The notes: generated by a model from the sequence alone, not told the origin. A stretch of DNA of 64,000 nucleotides from Polaromonas sp. YR568 (GCF_900116715.1 NZ_FPBM01000002.1:162544-226543), one strand, 5' to 3'; positions 1-11,138 are shown, numbered from the stretch's first letter. Translations and numbers: made by a program.

Positions 1-581
1 ACGCGGGTCAGGTTTTCGCGGGTGTCCGACAGGCGGTTGGCCGTCTCGCGGCGGCGCTCTTTGTATTTGGAAACGCCAGCAGCTTCTTCGAGGAAGAGGC
101 GCAGCTCTTCGGGCTTGGACTCGATGATGCGGCTGATGGTGCCCTGGCCGATGATGGCGTAGGCGCGCGGGCCCAGGCCGGTGCCCAGAAACACATCCTG
201 CACGTCGCGGCGGCGCACCGGCTGGTTGTTGATGTAGTAGCTGGAGGTGCCGTCGCGCGTCAGCACACGCTTGACGGCGATTTCGACAAACTGGCCCCAC
301 TGGCCGCCGGCGCGGTGGTCGGCGTTGTCAAACACCAGCTCGACGCTGGAGCGGCTGGCCGGCTTGCGCGTCGTGGTGCCGTTGAAGATGACGTCCTGCA
401 TGGACTCGCCGCGCAGCTCGGAGGCCTTGCTCTCGCCCAGCACCCATCGCACCGCGTCCATGATGTTGGACTTGCCGCAACCGTTGGGGCCCACCACACC
501 GACCAGTTGGCCCGGCAGTACGAAATTGGTGGGCTCTGCAAATGACTTGAAACCAGATAGCTTGATCGAATTGAGACGCAC
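1..581 (-). CDS. smc: Chromosome segregation ATPase SMC, N-terminal part (runs off the left edge)
   Basis: This is the N-terminal head of the SMC ATPase that compacts and segregates the chromosome with ScpA/ScpB. Translation from a GTG at 581 begins [14 protein letters not shown], the classic SMC start. Walker A is GPNGCGKSN at residues 31-39. A conserved loop [19 protein letters not shown] leads into the beginning of the coiled coil. About 193 residues are present, whereas full SMC is about 1,170, so the hinge and C-terminal head lie outside the window. No ATG exists at the conserved N-terminus, so GTG is the likely start. The gene is transcribed away from dapC across a 391-base spacer. Confidence 0.95.
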   Translation of the reverse strand, partial: MRLNSIKLSGFKSFAEPTNFVLPGQLVGVVGPNGCGKSNIMDAVRWVLGESKASELRGESMQDVIFNGTTTRKPASRSSVELVFDNADHRAGGQWGQFVEIAVKRVLTRDGTSSYYINNQPVRRRDVQDVFLGTGLGPRAYAIIGQGTISRIIESKPEELRLFLEEAAGVSKYKERRRETANRLSDTRENLTR

Positions 582-972
582 GGCTGTCCCTGTTTTTTGG
601 CCTGAGTCAGGGTCCATGAACCCTAACTCGTTGATTTTTATGGCGTTTTACGGCAAAACGCTGACACACGCCGTGTACCACTTTCAGTAGCGCACGGCCC
701 GTCATGTTACCCGAGCGGGACAGGGATTTTGCCGGGAAAAAGGCCCTTGACGGGCCCGGCGTGAAACACTTTGCTTCCAGCCCGGCCGTCACGCCGAAAT
801 GCGCGAATTGCATCAAAAATTTCCCTCAAAGCTGACTCGACCGAAAGCTCTCTACGAAATTGGCACTTCGCCCATGCCGTACGTTGGTTTATTGCTATCA
901 ATTTAGTGGCAATCGGGGTGGTACAGGCCGCTGGGGCCGGAGGGCCTGCGGGCAAGGCTGGATAATCCAGGT
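582..972. other. Intergenic spacer between divergent smc and dapC
   Basis: These 391 bases hold no convincing gene on either strand; the short reading frames have no domain signal. Visible structure is a 7-bp stem GCGTTTT/AAAACGC (643-649 and 655-661), a GGCGTGA/TCACGCC inverted pair (758-764 and 789-795) and a member of the 17-bp GCTA...TAGC repeat family at 894-910. Promoters for smc and dapC must lie here, but I cannot place convincing -35/-10 boxes. Confidence 0.5.
894..910. repeat. Degenerate copy of the 17-bp GCTATC-AAATT-ATAGC interspersed palindrome
   Basis: GCTATCAATTTAGTGGC, flanked by ATT and AAT that extend the symmetry to ATTGC/GCAAT. It matches in length and layout three other copies in this window (26377, 35507, 57747). 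Two of those three are also intergenic. Confidence 0.5.
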
Positions 973-2178
973 ATGAATCCCCTGCTTTCACGCCTTCAGC
1001 CCTATCCTTTTGAGCGGCTGCGCCAGTTGCACGCCGATATCACCCCCAACCCGGCCTACAAACCCATCAGCCTGGGCATCGGCGAGCCGCGCCACGCCAC
1101 GCCGCAACTCGTCAAAGACGCCCTGACGGCCAGCCTGAGCGGGCTGGCCAGCTACCCGGGCACGCTGGGCGAGCCCAAATTGCGCCAGGCAATGGCCGAC
1201 TGGCTGGCCCGCCGTTACAGCCTGAAGCTGGACCCGGCCACGCAGATCCTGCCGGTCAATGGCTCACGCGAGGCGCTGTTTTCGCTGGCGCAGACCGTGC
1301 TGGACGCCAGCAAACCTGGCGCCACCGTGGTCTGCCCCAACCCCTTCTATCAAATTTATGAGGGCGCGGCCCTGCTGGCCGGCGCCCAGACCTGGTTTGC
1401 GCCCAGCGTGCCCGCGCGCAACTTCGGCATCGACTGGGCGGCCGTGCCGGCCGAGGTTTGGGCCAAAACCCAGCTGGTGTTTGTCTGCTCACCCGGCAAC
1501 CCGACAGGCGCGGTGATGAATCTGGCCGAATGGAAGCTGCTGTTCGAGCTCAGCGACCGCTACGGCTTTGTGATTGCCTCGGACGAGTGCTACAGCGAGA
1601 TTTACTTCCGCGACGAGGCGCCGCTGGGCGGCTTGCAAGCGGCTTCGCAACTGGGCCGGCATGACTTCAAAAACCTGATTTCCCTGACCAGCCTGTCCAA
1701 ACGCAGCAATGTGCCCGGCCTGCGCAGCGGCTTTGTGGCCGGTGACGCGGCGCTGATCAAACCGTTTTTGCTCTACCGCACCTACCACGGCAGCGCCATG
1801 AGCCCTATCGTGCAGGCGGCCAGCACCGCGGCCTGGGGCGACGAGCAGCACGTGGTGGACAACCGCGCGATGTACCGCGAAAAATTTGCCAAGGTCACCC
1901 CCATGCTGTCCGTCGTGATGGACGTTGCACTACCCGACGCAGGCTTCTACCTGTGGGCGGCAATTCCTGAAGTCTTCAAGGGCTCGGACACCGCGTTCTC
2001 ACGCGAGCTGCTCGCTCTTTACAATGTCGTGGTGTTGCCGGGCAGTTACCTGGCACGCGATGCGCAGGGGCACAATCCCGGCGCCGGCAGAATCCGCATG
2101 GCACTGGTGGCAGAAACCGCCGAATGCGTGGAGGCCGCAGAGCGCATCGTCCAGTTCATCCAATCCAAAGTTCACTGA
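973..2178 (+). CDS. dapC: Succinyldiaminopimelate aminotransferase
   Basis: This PLP-dependent class I/II aminotransferase converts N-succinyl-2-amino-6-ketopimelate and glutamate to N-succinyl-LL-diaminopimelate in lysine and peptidoglycan precursor synthesis. It has 401 residues, the usual length for DapC. Visible motifs are the N-terminal [13 protein letters not shown], the cofactor-region sequence [20 protein letters not shown], and [14 protein letters not shown], with the Schiff-base lysine at about residue 243. The ATG follows TAATCCAGGT. dapD starts 13 bases after the stop, so the two are almost certainly co-transcribed. The dapD/dapE context supports DapC over other family members such as aspartate aminotransferase. 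Confidence 0.93.
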   Translation: MNPLLSRLQPYPFERLRQLHADITPNPAYKPISLGIGEPRHATPQLVKDALTASLSGLASYPGTLGEPKLRQAMADWLARRYSLKLDPATQILPVNGSREALFSLAQTVLDASKPGATVVCPNPFYQIYEGAALLAGAQTWFAPSVPARNFGIDWAAVPAEVWAKTQLVFVCSPGNPTGAVMNLAEWKLLFELSDRYGFVIASDECYSEIYFRDEAPLGGLQAASQLGRHDFKNLISLTSLSKRSNVPGLRSGFVAGDAALIKPFLLYRTYHGSAMSPIVQAASTAAWGDEQHVVDNRAMYREKFAKVTPMLSVVMDVALPDAGFYLWAAIPEVFKGSDTAFSRELLALYNVVVLPGSYLARDAQGHNPGAGRIRMALVAETAECVEAAERIVQFIQSKVH

Positions 2179-2191
2179 AAAAACCATTCTC

Positions 2192-3028
2192 ATGACCCAA
2201 ACCAACCTGCAAGCGCTCCAGCAAACCATTGACGCCGCCTGGGAAGACCGCGCCAACCTGTCGCCCAAGTCGGCGCCCAAGGACATTCTGGAAGCCGTCG
2301 AGCAAACGATTTCGCAGCTGAACAACGGCACCCTGCGCGTGGCCACCCGCGAAAGCGTGGGTGTGTGGACGACGCACCAATGGATCAAGAAAGCCGTGCT
2401 GCTGAGCTTTCGCCTGCAGGACAACGAACTCATGCGCGCCGGCGACCTGGGCTTTTTCGACAAGGTCAAAACCAAGTTTGCACACCTGAGCGAAGCCGAA
2501 ATGCGCGCCACCGGCGTGCGTGTTGTGCCGCCCGCCGTGGCACGCCGCGGCAGCTTTATCGCCAAGGGCGCCATCCTGATGCCCAGCTACGTCAACATCG
2601 GCGCCTGGGTCGGCGAAGGCACCATGGTCGACACCTGGGCCACCGTGGGCAGTTGCGCCCAGGTCGGCAACAACGTGCACCTCTCCGGCGGCGTGGGCCT
2701 GGGCGGCGTGCTGGAGCCTTTGCAGGCCAACCCCACCATCATTGAAGACAACTGCTTTATCGGCGCACGCTCTGAAGTGGTCGAAGGCGTGATCGTCGAA
2801 GAAAACTCGGTGATCTCCATGGGCGTCTACATCGGCCAGAGCACGCCGATTTATGACCGCGAAGCCGACACCGTCAGCTATGGCCGTATCCCTGCGGGTT
2901 CCGTGGTGGTGTCGGGTAACCTGCCCAAGGCCGGCGGCAAGTACAGCATGTACTGCGCGGTGATCGTGAAGCGGGTGGATGCGAAAACCCGTTCGACGAC
3001 CAGCCTGAACGATTTGCTGCGCGACTAG
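2192..3028 (+). CDS. dapD: 2,3,4,5-tetrahydropyridine-2,6-dicarboxylate N-succinyltransferase
   Basis: This enzyme transfers succinyl from succinyl-CoA to tetrahydrodipicolinate, committing flux to the succinylase branch of lysine synthesis. The protein has 278 residues. An N-terminal helical domain is followed by a left-handed beta-helix of hexapeptide repeats (residues about 105-220: [39 protein letters not shown]). The reading frame is open upstream inside dapC, but the ATG at 2192 gives the family N-terminus [17 protein letters not shown]. It forms an operon with dapC. Confidence 0.96.
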   Translation: MTQTNLQALQQTIDAAWEDRANLSPKSAPKDILEAVEQTISQLNNGTLRVATRESVGVWTTHQWIKKAVLLSFRLQDNELMRAGDLGFFDKVKTKFAHLSEAEMRATGVRVVPPAVARRGSFIAKGAILMPSYVNIGAWVGEGTMVDTWATVGSCAQVGNNVHLSGGVGLGGVLEPLQANPTIIEDNCFIGARSEVVEGVIVEENSVISMGVYIGQSTPIYDREADTVSYGRIPAGSVVVSGNLPKAGGKYSMYCAVIVKRVDAKTRSTTSLNDLLRD

Positions 3029-3034
3029 ACATGA

Positions 3035-3129
3035 CCCCCACGCTTCTCGCTTCGCGTAGTTCGCTGCCCCCCGAGGGGGCCGCTGCGCCTGCGGCCCGGC
3101 AAAGCCGGTTCCGCGGCCCCTGCTGGCGA
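3035..3129. repeat. Dispersed GC-rich palindromic intergenic repeat
   Basis: The dapD-pilU spacer contains CCCCC-GA-GGGGG (3068-3079), GCCGC...GCGGC and CCGGC-AAA-GCCGG stem-loops in tandem, preceded by CCCCCACGCTTCTCGCTTCG. I recognise this type of element as frequent between genes in Comamonadaceae genomes. It could act as a terminator or mRNA-stabilising structure, but nothing in the sequence proves a function. Confidence 0.6.
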
Positions 3130-3185
3130 GGAGCCGTAAGCTTAGTGGCGGACGTTGTATTTCATTTCAATCAAGAGGGTGGACT

Positions 3186-4331
3186 ATGAGCACGATGGAA
3201 AGAATCCTTCGCTTGATGGCGGACAAGAAAGCGTCGGACGTTTACCTGTCGGCGCACTCCCCCGCCCTGATCAAGATCAACGGCCAGGCGATTCCCATCA
3301 ATGCGCAAATCCTGCCGCCGGATGCGCCGCGCAACCTGCTGGCCGAAGTGCTGCCGCCCGAGCGCATCGAAGAGATGGAAGAAATGGGTGAGCTCAACAT
3401 GGCGCTACCCATCGCCGGCCTGGGCAACTTCCGGATCAGCGCCTTCAAGCAGCGCAGCACCTATGCCGCGGTGATCCGCTATATCCCCAACGAAATCCCG
3501 CCCCTGCAAAGCCTGAATGTGCCGCCCATCCTGGCGGACCTGATCATGGAAAAGCGCGGGCTGCTGTTGATGGTGGGCTCCACCGGCGCCGGCAAAAGCA
3601 CCACGCTGGCCGCGATGATGGACCACCGCAATGAAACCACACTGGGCCACATCCTCACGATTGAAGACCCGGTCGAGTTCTTGTTCACCAACAAGAAGTC
3701 GGTGGTCAACCAGCGCGAGGTCGGCAGCGACACGCAGTCCCTGCAAGTGGCGCTGAAAAACGCGTTGCGCCAGGCGCCCGACGTGATCCTGATCGGCGAA
3801 ATCCGTGACCGCGAAACCATGTCAGCCGCAATTGCCTATGCGCAGTCGGGCCACCTGTGCCTGGCCACCATGCACGCCAACAACAGCTACCAGGCACTCA
3901 ACCGTATCCTGAGCTTTTACCCGGTGGAAGTGCGTAGCACCATGCTGGGCGACCTGGGCGCGGCCCTCAAGGCCATCGTCTCGCAGCGCCTGCTGCGCAC
4001 GCAAGACGGCGGCCGCACGCCGGCGGTCGAGGTCATGCTCAATACCAAGCTGATTTCCGAGCTGATTGAAAAGGGCGACTTCTCCGGCGTGAAGGAAGCG
4101 ATGGAAAAATCCATGGCCGAAGGCTCGCAGACCTTTGAGCAGGATATTGCCAAGCTGATCGTGGCCGGCACCGTCACGCGCAAGGAAGGCATTTTGTACG
4201 CCGATTCGCCGACCAACCTGATGTGGCGGCTGGAGAACGACTTCGCCGTCAAGGCCAAGACTCTGGAGCCCGAAGAGGATCCGGATGACGAACCATCCTT
4301 CACCGAGATCACGCTGGACGTGAAACACTAA
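3186..4331 (+). CDS. pilU: PilT/PilU-type twitching motility ATPase
   Basis: This is a hexameric secretion-superfamily ATPase that powers type IV pilus retraction at the cytoplasmic base. It has 381 residues. An N-terminal PAS-like domain is followed by Walker A GSTGAGKST (about residues 130-138), the Asp box TIEDPVEF, Walker B VILIGEIRD and the His box LATMHANN. The C-terminus carries an acidic extension rich in E/D (LEPEEDPDDEPSF), which fits PilU better than PilT; PilT is usually about 345 residues. No other pilus gene is in the window. It sits between dapD and dapE, an unexpected place functionally. The ATG follows GAGGGTGGACT, a good ribosome-binding site. Confidence 0.87.
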   Translation: MSTMERILRLMADKKASDVYLSAHSPALIKINGQAIPINAQILPPDAPRNLLAEVLPPERIEEMEEMGELNMALPIAGLGNFRISAFKQRSTYAAVIRYIPNEIPPLQSLNVPPILADLIMEKRGLLLMVGSTGAGKSTTLAAMMDHRNETTLGHILTIEDPVEFLFTNKKSVVNQREVGSDTQSLQVALKNALRQAPDVILIGEIRDRETMSAAIAYAQSGHLCLATMHANNSYQALNRILSFYPVEVRSTMLGDLGAALKAIVSQRLLRTQDGGRTPAVEVMLNTKLISELIEKGDFSGVKEAMEKSMAEGSQTFEQDIAKLIVAGTVTRKEGILYADSPTNLMWRLENDFAVKAKTLEPEEDPDDEPSFTEITLDVKH

Positions 4332-6442
<2,111 letters not shown>

Positions 6443-6550
6443 GGCCAATCGCCGGGGCCCCGCAGCGCTGAACTGCCGGCGCGGCTCTTGCCCACAAGGG
6501 TTAAAGCGCCTGCCGCGCTGCCCGATTCATTTTCCTGAAGCTGTTATTTA

Positions 6551-8563
6551 ATGATTACCCTCAAAAACGTCGTGCTGCGCCGCGGCGCCAAAGTGATTCT
6601 GGACAGCGCGTCTGTCACCCTCAACCCGGGCGAAAAAATCGGGCTGGTGGGCCGCAATGGCGCGGGCAAATCGTCGCTGTTTGCGATGCTTAACGGCTCC
6701 CTGCACGAAGACGGCGGCGATTTTTCGATTCCAGCGCAATGGAGCATGGCGCAGGTGGCGCAGGACATGCCTGAGACCGACCAGAGCGCGACCGCCTTCG
6801 TGGTCGAAGGCGACGTGGTGCTGCTGGCGGCGCAGGCCGAGGTGGCCGCCTCTGAAGCCAGCGGCGACGGCGACCGCATGGCGCACGCCTACATGGCGCT
6901 GTACGACTCCGGCGCGCATGACGCGCAGGCCAGGGCCCAGGCGCTGATCCTGGGGCTGGGCTTTAAGGTCAGCGAGCTGGACAACCCCGTCAACAGCTTC
7001 TCAGGCGGCTGGCGCATGCGCCTGCAACTGGCGCGCGCGCTGATGTGCCCGTCTGACCTGCTGCTGCTGGACGAACCCACCAACCATTTGGACCTGGACG
7101 CACTGGTCTGGCTGGAAGCCTGGCTGAAAAAATACCAGGGCACCATGCTGGTCATCAGCCATGACCGCGAATTCCTCGACGCCGTGACCGACGTGACGGT
7201 ACACATCGAAAGCGCCAAGCTGACCCGCTACGGCGGCAACTACAGCAAATTTGAAGACCTGCGCTCCGAGCAGATGGCGCTGCAACAAACCGCGTTTGCC
7301 AAGCAGCAAGACAAGATCGCCCACCTGCAAAAGTTCATCGCACGCTTCAAGGCCAAGGCCAGCAAGGCCAAGCAGGCGCAAAGCCGTGTGAAGGCGCTGG
7401 ACCGCATGGAGAAAATCGCCCCGCTGCTCGCGGAAGCCGATTTCACCTTTGAGTTCAAGGAACCGGCCAACCTGCCCAACCCCATGCTATCGATGCAAAA
7501 CGCCTTCTTCGGCTACCCGCCGCCTGAGGATGCACCCGAAGGCACGCCACCCACGGTCATTGTGCAGAACGTCAGCAAATCGGTGCTGGCCGGTCAGCGC
7601 ATCGGCATTCTGGGCGCCAACGGCCAGGGTAAATCGACGCTCGTTAAAACTGTGGCGCGTGCGCTGGCGCCCATTAGCGGCGACATGACCGAAGGCAAGG
7701 GCCTGAACATCGGCTACTTCGCGCAGCAGGAACTCGACGTGCTGCGCCCGGCCGACACGCCGCTGGAGCACATGATCCGCCTGGTGAAAGAAGTCACCGC
7801 CGCCGGCAAGATCAGCGGCCAGCAGACGCGCGAGCAGGACTTGCGCAGCTTTCTGGGCATGTTCAATTTCGGCGGCGACATGGTCAAGCAGGCTGTGGGC
7901 AGCATGAGCGGTGGCGAAAAAGCCCGCCTGGTGCTGTGCATGATCGTCTGGCAGCGCCCCAACCTGTTGCTGCTCGATGAGCCGACCAACCACCTGGACC
8001 TGGCCACGCGCGAGGCGCTGTCGATGGCGCTCAACGAGTTTGAAGGCACGGTGATGCTGGTCAGCCATGACCGGGCCTTGCTGCGTGCCGTCTGCGACGA
8101 GTTCTGGATGGTCTCGCGCGGTGGCGTGGCGCCTTTTGACGGCGACCTTGACGACTACCAGCGCTACCTGCTCGATGAAGCCAAGCGCCAGCGCGAGGAG
8201 GCCAAGAAGTCGGGTAACGCAGCGCCGGCTGCCGCGGCCAAGTCAGCCGCACCGGTAACCGCAGCTGAAGAGAAGAAGCCCGTGCCGCGTGAAACGCCCG
8301 AGCAGCGCAAACTCGACGCGCAGCGGCGCCAGCAGCAGGCCGAAGCCACCAAGCCCTTGCGCAAGGAAGTCGAAAAGATCGACCAGCGCATGAAGGCGCT
8401 CACCACCGAGCGCGATAGCCTGCAGGCCCTGTTGACCACCACCACCGCGCCAGCGGAGATCGCCCAGACCGGCAAGCGCCTCAAAGCCATCGAAGGCGAA
8501 ATAGACATGCTGGAAGAACGGTGGCTTGAACTGACCGAGCAGATCGAGACCGCTGCGGTATAA
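6551..8563 (+). CDS. ABC-F family ATP-binding protein (YheS-like)
   Basis: This soluble protein has two ATP-binding cassettes and no membrane domain, typical of ABC-F translation factors acting at the ribosomal E site. It has 670 residues. Walker A motifs are GRNGAGKSS (about residues 34-42) and GANGQGKST (about 356-364). Signatures NSFSGGWRMR and GSMSGGEKAR are followed by LLLLDEPTNHLDL in each half. The linker between the domains is Lys/Gln rich (KQQDKIAHLQKFIARFKAKA), matching the P-site tRNA interaction motif region. The C-terminal 120 residues form a Lys/Glu-rich coiled coil. Length and linker favour YheS over Uup or EttA. Confidence 0.88.
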   Translation: MITLKNVVLRRGAKVILDSASVTLNPGEKIGLVGRNGAGKSSLFAMLNGSLHEDGGDFSIPAQWSMAQVAQDMPETDQSATAFVVEGDVVLLAAQAEVAASEASGDGDRMAHAYMALYDSGAHDAQARAQALILGLGFKVSELDNPVNSFSGGWRMRLQLARALMCPSDLLLLDEPTNHLDLDALVWLEAWLKKYQGTMLVISHDREFLDAVTDVTVHIESAKLTRYGGNYSKFEDLRSEQMALQQTAFAKQQDKIAHLQKFIARFKAKASKAKQAQSRVKALDRMEKIAPLLAEADFTFEFKEPANLPNPMLSMQNAFFGYPPPEDAPEGTPPTVIVQNVSKSVLAGQRIGILGANGQGKSTLVKTVARALAPISGDMTEGKGLNIGYFAQQELDVLRPADTPLEHMIRLVKEVTAAGKISGQQTREQDLRSFLGMFNFGGDMVKQAVGSMSGGEKARLVLCMIVWQRPNLLLLDEPTNHLDLATREALSMALNEFEGTVMLVSHDRALLRAVCDEFWMVSRGGVAPFDGDLDDYQRYLLDEAKRQREEAKKSGNAAPAAAAKSAAPVTAAEEKKPVPRETPEQRKLDAQRRQQQAEATKPLRKEVEKIDQRMKALTTERDSLQALLTTTTAPAEIAQTGKRLKAIEGEIDMLEERWLELTEQIETAAV

Positions 8564-8663
8564 AGTGCATGTGAGGCTGCCCCATCCGGCCCCGGTCACC
8601 CGGCAAGGGATGGTTCAGCTTCCCGCCACTCACAGCCACCTTACTTGCAGGGAGCTTCGCAGC

Positions 8664-8918
8664 ATGCTATCCATCCTCGGAACCATTGTTGTCGGTTTGA
8701 TTGTTGGCCTGATTGCCCGCGCCTTAAAGCCCGGCAATGACAGCCTGGGCTTCATCATGACCACCGTGCTCGGTATCGCGGGCGCCTTTGCCGCAAAGTA
8801 CGCGGGCATTGCCACCGGTTTTTACAAAGAAGGCGACGTAGTGGGCTGGATTGCCTCCATCGTCGGCGCCATCGTCCTGCTCGTGATTTACGGGCTGATC
8901 ACCAAGAAAAGCAGCTGA
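8664..8918 (+). CDS. GlsB/YeaQ/YmgE family small membrane protein
   Basis: The product is an 84-residue, very hydrophobic protein with three predicted membrane segments (about residues 4-20, 29-47, 58-78) and glycine-rich helices (GTIVVGLIVGLIARALKPG, GWIASIVGAIVLLVIYG). This is the transglycosylase-associated (GlsB) family, usually linked to envelope or general stress; molecular function is unknown. The ATG at 8664 follows CAGGGAGC and excludes an implausible hydrophilic N-terminus from the longer frame. The next gene starts 28 bases downstream. Confidence 0.85.
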   Translation: MLSILGTIVVGLIVGLIARALKPGNDSLGFIMTTVLGIAGAFAAKYAGIATGFYKEGDVVGWIASIVGAIVLLVIYGLITKKSS

Positions 8919-8945
8919 TCTCGCGCCGCTGAAGAGAGCATCGCC

Positions 8946-9449
8946 ATGCCGACCGCACTGCAAATGGCTTCTGACGACGCGGCCCTTGCGGCCGCCGTCA
9001 AACGCAGCCGCAAGCTGTTGAACAAGCGCGCCATGGTGGCAGCGGCGGCCAGCGCCGTGCCGGTGCCCGGCCTTGACTGGATGGTGGACGCGGCGATGCT
9101 GTCCAAGCTCATTCCCGAGATCAACAAGGAATTCGGCCTTACGCCGCAGCAACTGGACAAGCTCGAGCCCAAAAAGCGCGACCAGGTTCAGAAGGCCGTC
9201 ACCATGGTGGGTTCCGTGCTCATCGGCAAGTTCATCAGCCGTGACCTGGTCATCAAAGCCGCCACCAAAATCGGCGTTCGCCTAACCACAAAGCAACTCG
9301 CCAAGTACGTACCGCTGGCGGGCCAGGTGGTCTCTGCTGCGGTGGGTTATGCCGCTATTCGCTACCTGGGTGAAGAGCACATGAAAGACTGCATACGGGT
9401 GGCCAGGCAAGCGCAGCTTGAACTACCGGCACTCGGATATTCGGCCTGA
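8946..9449 (+). CDS. Conserved hypothetical protein, DUF697-like
   Basis: This 167-residue protein has no signal peptide. The central stretch VPVPGLDWMVDAAML followed by a second amphipathic segment (KAVTMVGSVLIGKFISRDLV) and VPLAGQVVSAAVGYAAIRYLG resembles DUF697/YcjF-type membrane-associating proteins, in which a proline-glycine segment leads into hydrophobic helices. It is likely co-transcribed with the GlsB-like gene. I cannot assign a function; a stress-linked membrane role is inferred only from the neighbour. Confidence 0.7.
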   Translation: MPTALQMASDDAALAAAVKRSRKLLNKRAMVAAAASAVPVPGLDWMVDAAMLSKLIPEINKEFGLTPQQLDKLEPKKRDQVQKAVTMVGSVLIGKFISRDLVIKAATKIGVRLTTKQLAKYVPLAGQVVSAAVGYAAIRYLGEEHMKDCIRVARQAQLELPALGYSA

Positions 9450-9472
9450 GGAGTGGATGGGTTTCAGGCCGC

Positions 9473-9958
9473 TTAAGGGGCGGCAGCCGGCTTGGGTACC
9501 GTAGATGGCCGGGCGATCTGCGTGGCCGCCAGGCGCCATTGCCCGTCTTTGAGCACCAGCACACGGCTGAAAAACATCTGGCCAGGCTCCGTGCCGGGAA
9601 CAATGCGGCGCGACACACCCTGGCTGACGATGGTGTCTGCGCTGATAGCCTGCGACACCAGCGCCGTGTCCTCAAGCCGTGTCCCCGCCGGCAGGCCGGC
9701 CATCAGGCGCGTGACCAAGGATTCAATCTTGCCGCGCCCTTGTGTGACATCGCCCCATTCATTTTGCAAAGTGGCGTTCTCTGTCAGAAGTGAGGCCATG
9801 GCGCCTGCATCCCGGCGATTGAAGGTATCGGCGTAAGCCGCCTGGAACTTCGAAACGATTGCGTCGGTTTCTTGCTGGGACATGGGCGCTGCCTGAGACC
9901 AGGCAGCATTTGAGACGACGACCGCTGCTGCGGAGAGGATAAGTGCTTGCAGCTTCAT
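9473..9958 (-). CDS. Secreted SnoaL-like/NTF2-fold protein
   Basis: This 161-residue protein has a cleavable signal peptide (hydrophobic core LILSAAAVVVSNAAWSQA, cleavage after SQA). The mature part reads IVSKFQAAYADTFNRRDAGAMASLLTENATLQNEWG, the hallmark of the NTF2-like cone fold (SgcJ/EcaC/DUF4440 group). The C-terminal strand LVLKDGQWRLAATQIARP is typical. Such proteins bind small molecules or act as simple enzymes; the substrate cannot be deduced. It converges with the preceding hypothetical gene, 23 bases between stops. Confidence 0.75.
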   Translation of the reverse strand: MKLQALILSAAAVVVSNAAWSQAAPMSQQETDAIVSKFQAAYADTFNRRDAGAMASLLTENATLQNEWGDVTQGRGKIESLVTRLMAGLPAGTRLEDTALVSQAISADTIVSQGVSRRIVPGTEPGQMFFSRVLVLKDGQWRLAATQIARPSTVPKPAAAP

Positions 9959-10050
9959 GGCCCACGCTCCTGATTTGGTAGTGGGCCCAAGATAACACCA
10001 GACAGCTGAAACGTCGGGCAGGTTTCCCCTGATGCTTCAAACGCGCCCGG

Positions 10051-10086
10051 AAAGACAAAAGGACTTAGCCTTACGGCTAAGTCCTT
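10051..10086 (-). terminator. Rho-independent terminator of the tRNA-Lys unit
   Basis: On the minus strand a perfect 12-bp stem (AAGGACTTAGCC paired with GGCTAAGTCCTT, 10059-10070 and 10075-10086, 4-base loop) is followed by TTTTGTCTTT. It begins 9 bases after the CCA end of the second tRNA. Confidence 0.9.
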
Positions 10087-10094
10087 GATGTACT

Positions 10095-10170
10095 TGGTGG
10101 GTTCTGACAGATTCGAACTGTCGACCTACGGATTAAGAGTCCGCTGCTCTACCAACTGAGCTAAGAACCC
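10095..10170 (-). tRNA. tRNA-Lys (anticodon CUU)
   Basis: This is a 76-nt cloverleaf including the encoded CCA. Acceptor arm GGGTTCT pairs with AGAACCC. The D arm contains AGCTCAGTTGGTAGAGC. The anticodon loop CTCTTAA gives CUU. The T arm contains GTTCGAATC. It is the second gene of a two-tRNA transcript. Confidence 0.95.
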
Positions 10171-10178
10171 GAAAATTT

Positions 10179-10254
10179 TGGTGGGACCAGCGGGGGTCGA
10201 ACCCACGACAAACGGATTAAAAGTCCGCTGCTCTACCAACTGAGCTATGGTCCC
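10179..10254 (-). tRNA. tRNA-Lys (anticodon UUU)
   Basis: This 76-nt tRNA has encoded CCA, acceptor GGGACCA/TGGTCCC, anticodon loop CTTTTAA giving UUU, and T arm GTTCGACCC. It shares D and anticodon arms almost exactly with its neighbour, suggesting tandem duplication with anticodon divergence. Confidence 0.95.
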
Positions 10255-10324
10255 GATTTATATCACAGGGTTTCCCTTGCGATACATTCCGGTTTTTACC
10301 ACTTCAAGAGTAGCAAAGCCTTGA

Positions 10325-10354
10325 ATTATAGCGTGGTTTTTTTGTACTCCGCAA
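10325..10354 (-). promoter_or_regulatory. Sigma-70 promoter of the tRNA-Lys pair
   Basis: On the minus strand TTGCGG (10354-10349) is separated by 18 bases from a perfect TATAAT (10330-10325). It lies just after the tcdA stop and about 70 bases before the first mature tRNA end. Confidence 0.75.
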
Positions 10355-10358
10355 AATC

Positions 10359-11138
10359 TCAAGCGGCAATTTTGTCCAGCGCCCAGCCGGCCGCGCACAG
10401 GCCGAAGGTTGAGGTCACGCTCACGACCGATCCATAGCCGTGGCAGTTCAGGCTACCGTCGCTTTGGTCGGCCGCGTTGGGCTGCAACACGGCCTCGCGG
10501 CTGAATACGCAGGCCACGCCTATCTTGCCTTTGCGCGCGGCGCCGTGCTCTTTGCGCAGCCTGTAACGCAATTGCGCCAGCAAGGGGTCATGCGTGACCA
10601 GCGCGAGGTCGTCGATGTCGACGCGGTGCGCGAGCCGCTTGCCGCCGGCTGCGCCCACGCTGACCAGATTCACCTTGTTGGCGATCGCCCAGGCCGCCAT
10701 GGCTGTCTTGGCTTTGACCTGGTCGCAGGCATCGATCACGGCAAGCTGCTTGCGGTCAAACCCTGCTTCAAGGCCCAGAATGCCCGGCCAGTTGGCAGCA
10801 TCGACAAACTCCTCGATGCCGTCGACACGGCACTCCGGATGAATTTGCGCAATGCGTTCACGCATCGCCTGCACCTTGGCCTGCCCCAGCGTGCTGTCCA
10901 GGGCATGGACTTGCCGGTTGATGTTGGATTCGGCGATGTGGTCAAGGTCGATCAGGGTCAGGCGGGCTACGCCGCTCCGGGCCGCGGCCTCAGCCGCCCA
11001 GGAGCCCACGCCGCCCAAACCCACCACCACGATGTGCGCCTGGCGAATCCGCTGTGCGCCTGCCGCGCCATAAAGGCGTGCCAGGCCGCCGAAGCGGCGC
11101 TCCAGGTCGGCGGGGAGTTCTTCGATGATGGATGCCAT
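10359..11138 (-). CDS. tcdA: tRNA threonylcarbamoyladenosine dehydratase
   Basis: This E1-like adenylating enzyme uses ATP to cyclise t6A37 of ANN-decoding tRNAs to ct6A. It has 259 residues. The N-terminal Rossmann ATP site is IVVVGLGGVGSWAAEAAARSG, followed by LIDLDHIAESNINRQVHAL, which is typical of TcdA (formerly YgdL/CsdL). C-terminal VACVFSREAV and SVVSVTSTFGLCAAGWAL are also family features. It lies directly upstream of the two tRNA-Lys genes, whose UUU isoacceptor is among the tRNAs expected to carry ct6A; the linkage may be coincidental. Confidence 0.92.
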   Translation of the reverse strand: MASIIEELPADLERRFGGLARLYGAAGAQRIRQAHIVVVGLGGVGSWAAEAAARSGVARLTLIDLDHIAESNINRQVHALDSTLGQAKVQAMRERIAQIHPECRVDGIEEFVDAANWPGILGLEAGFDRKQLAVIDACDQVKAKTAMAAWAIANKVNLVSVGAAGGKRLAHRVDIDDLALVTHDPLLAQLRYRLRKEHGAARKGKIGVACVFSREAVLQPNAADQSDGSLNCHGYGSVVSVTSTFGLCAAGWALDKIAA

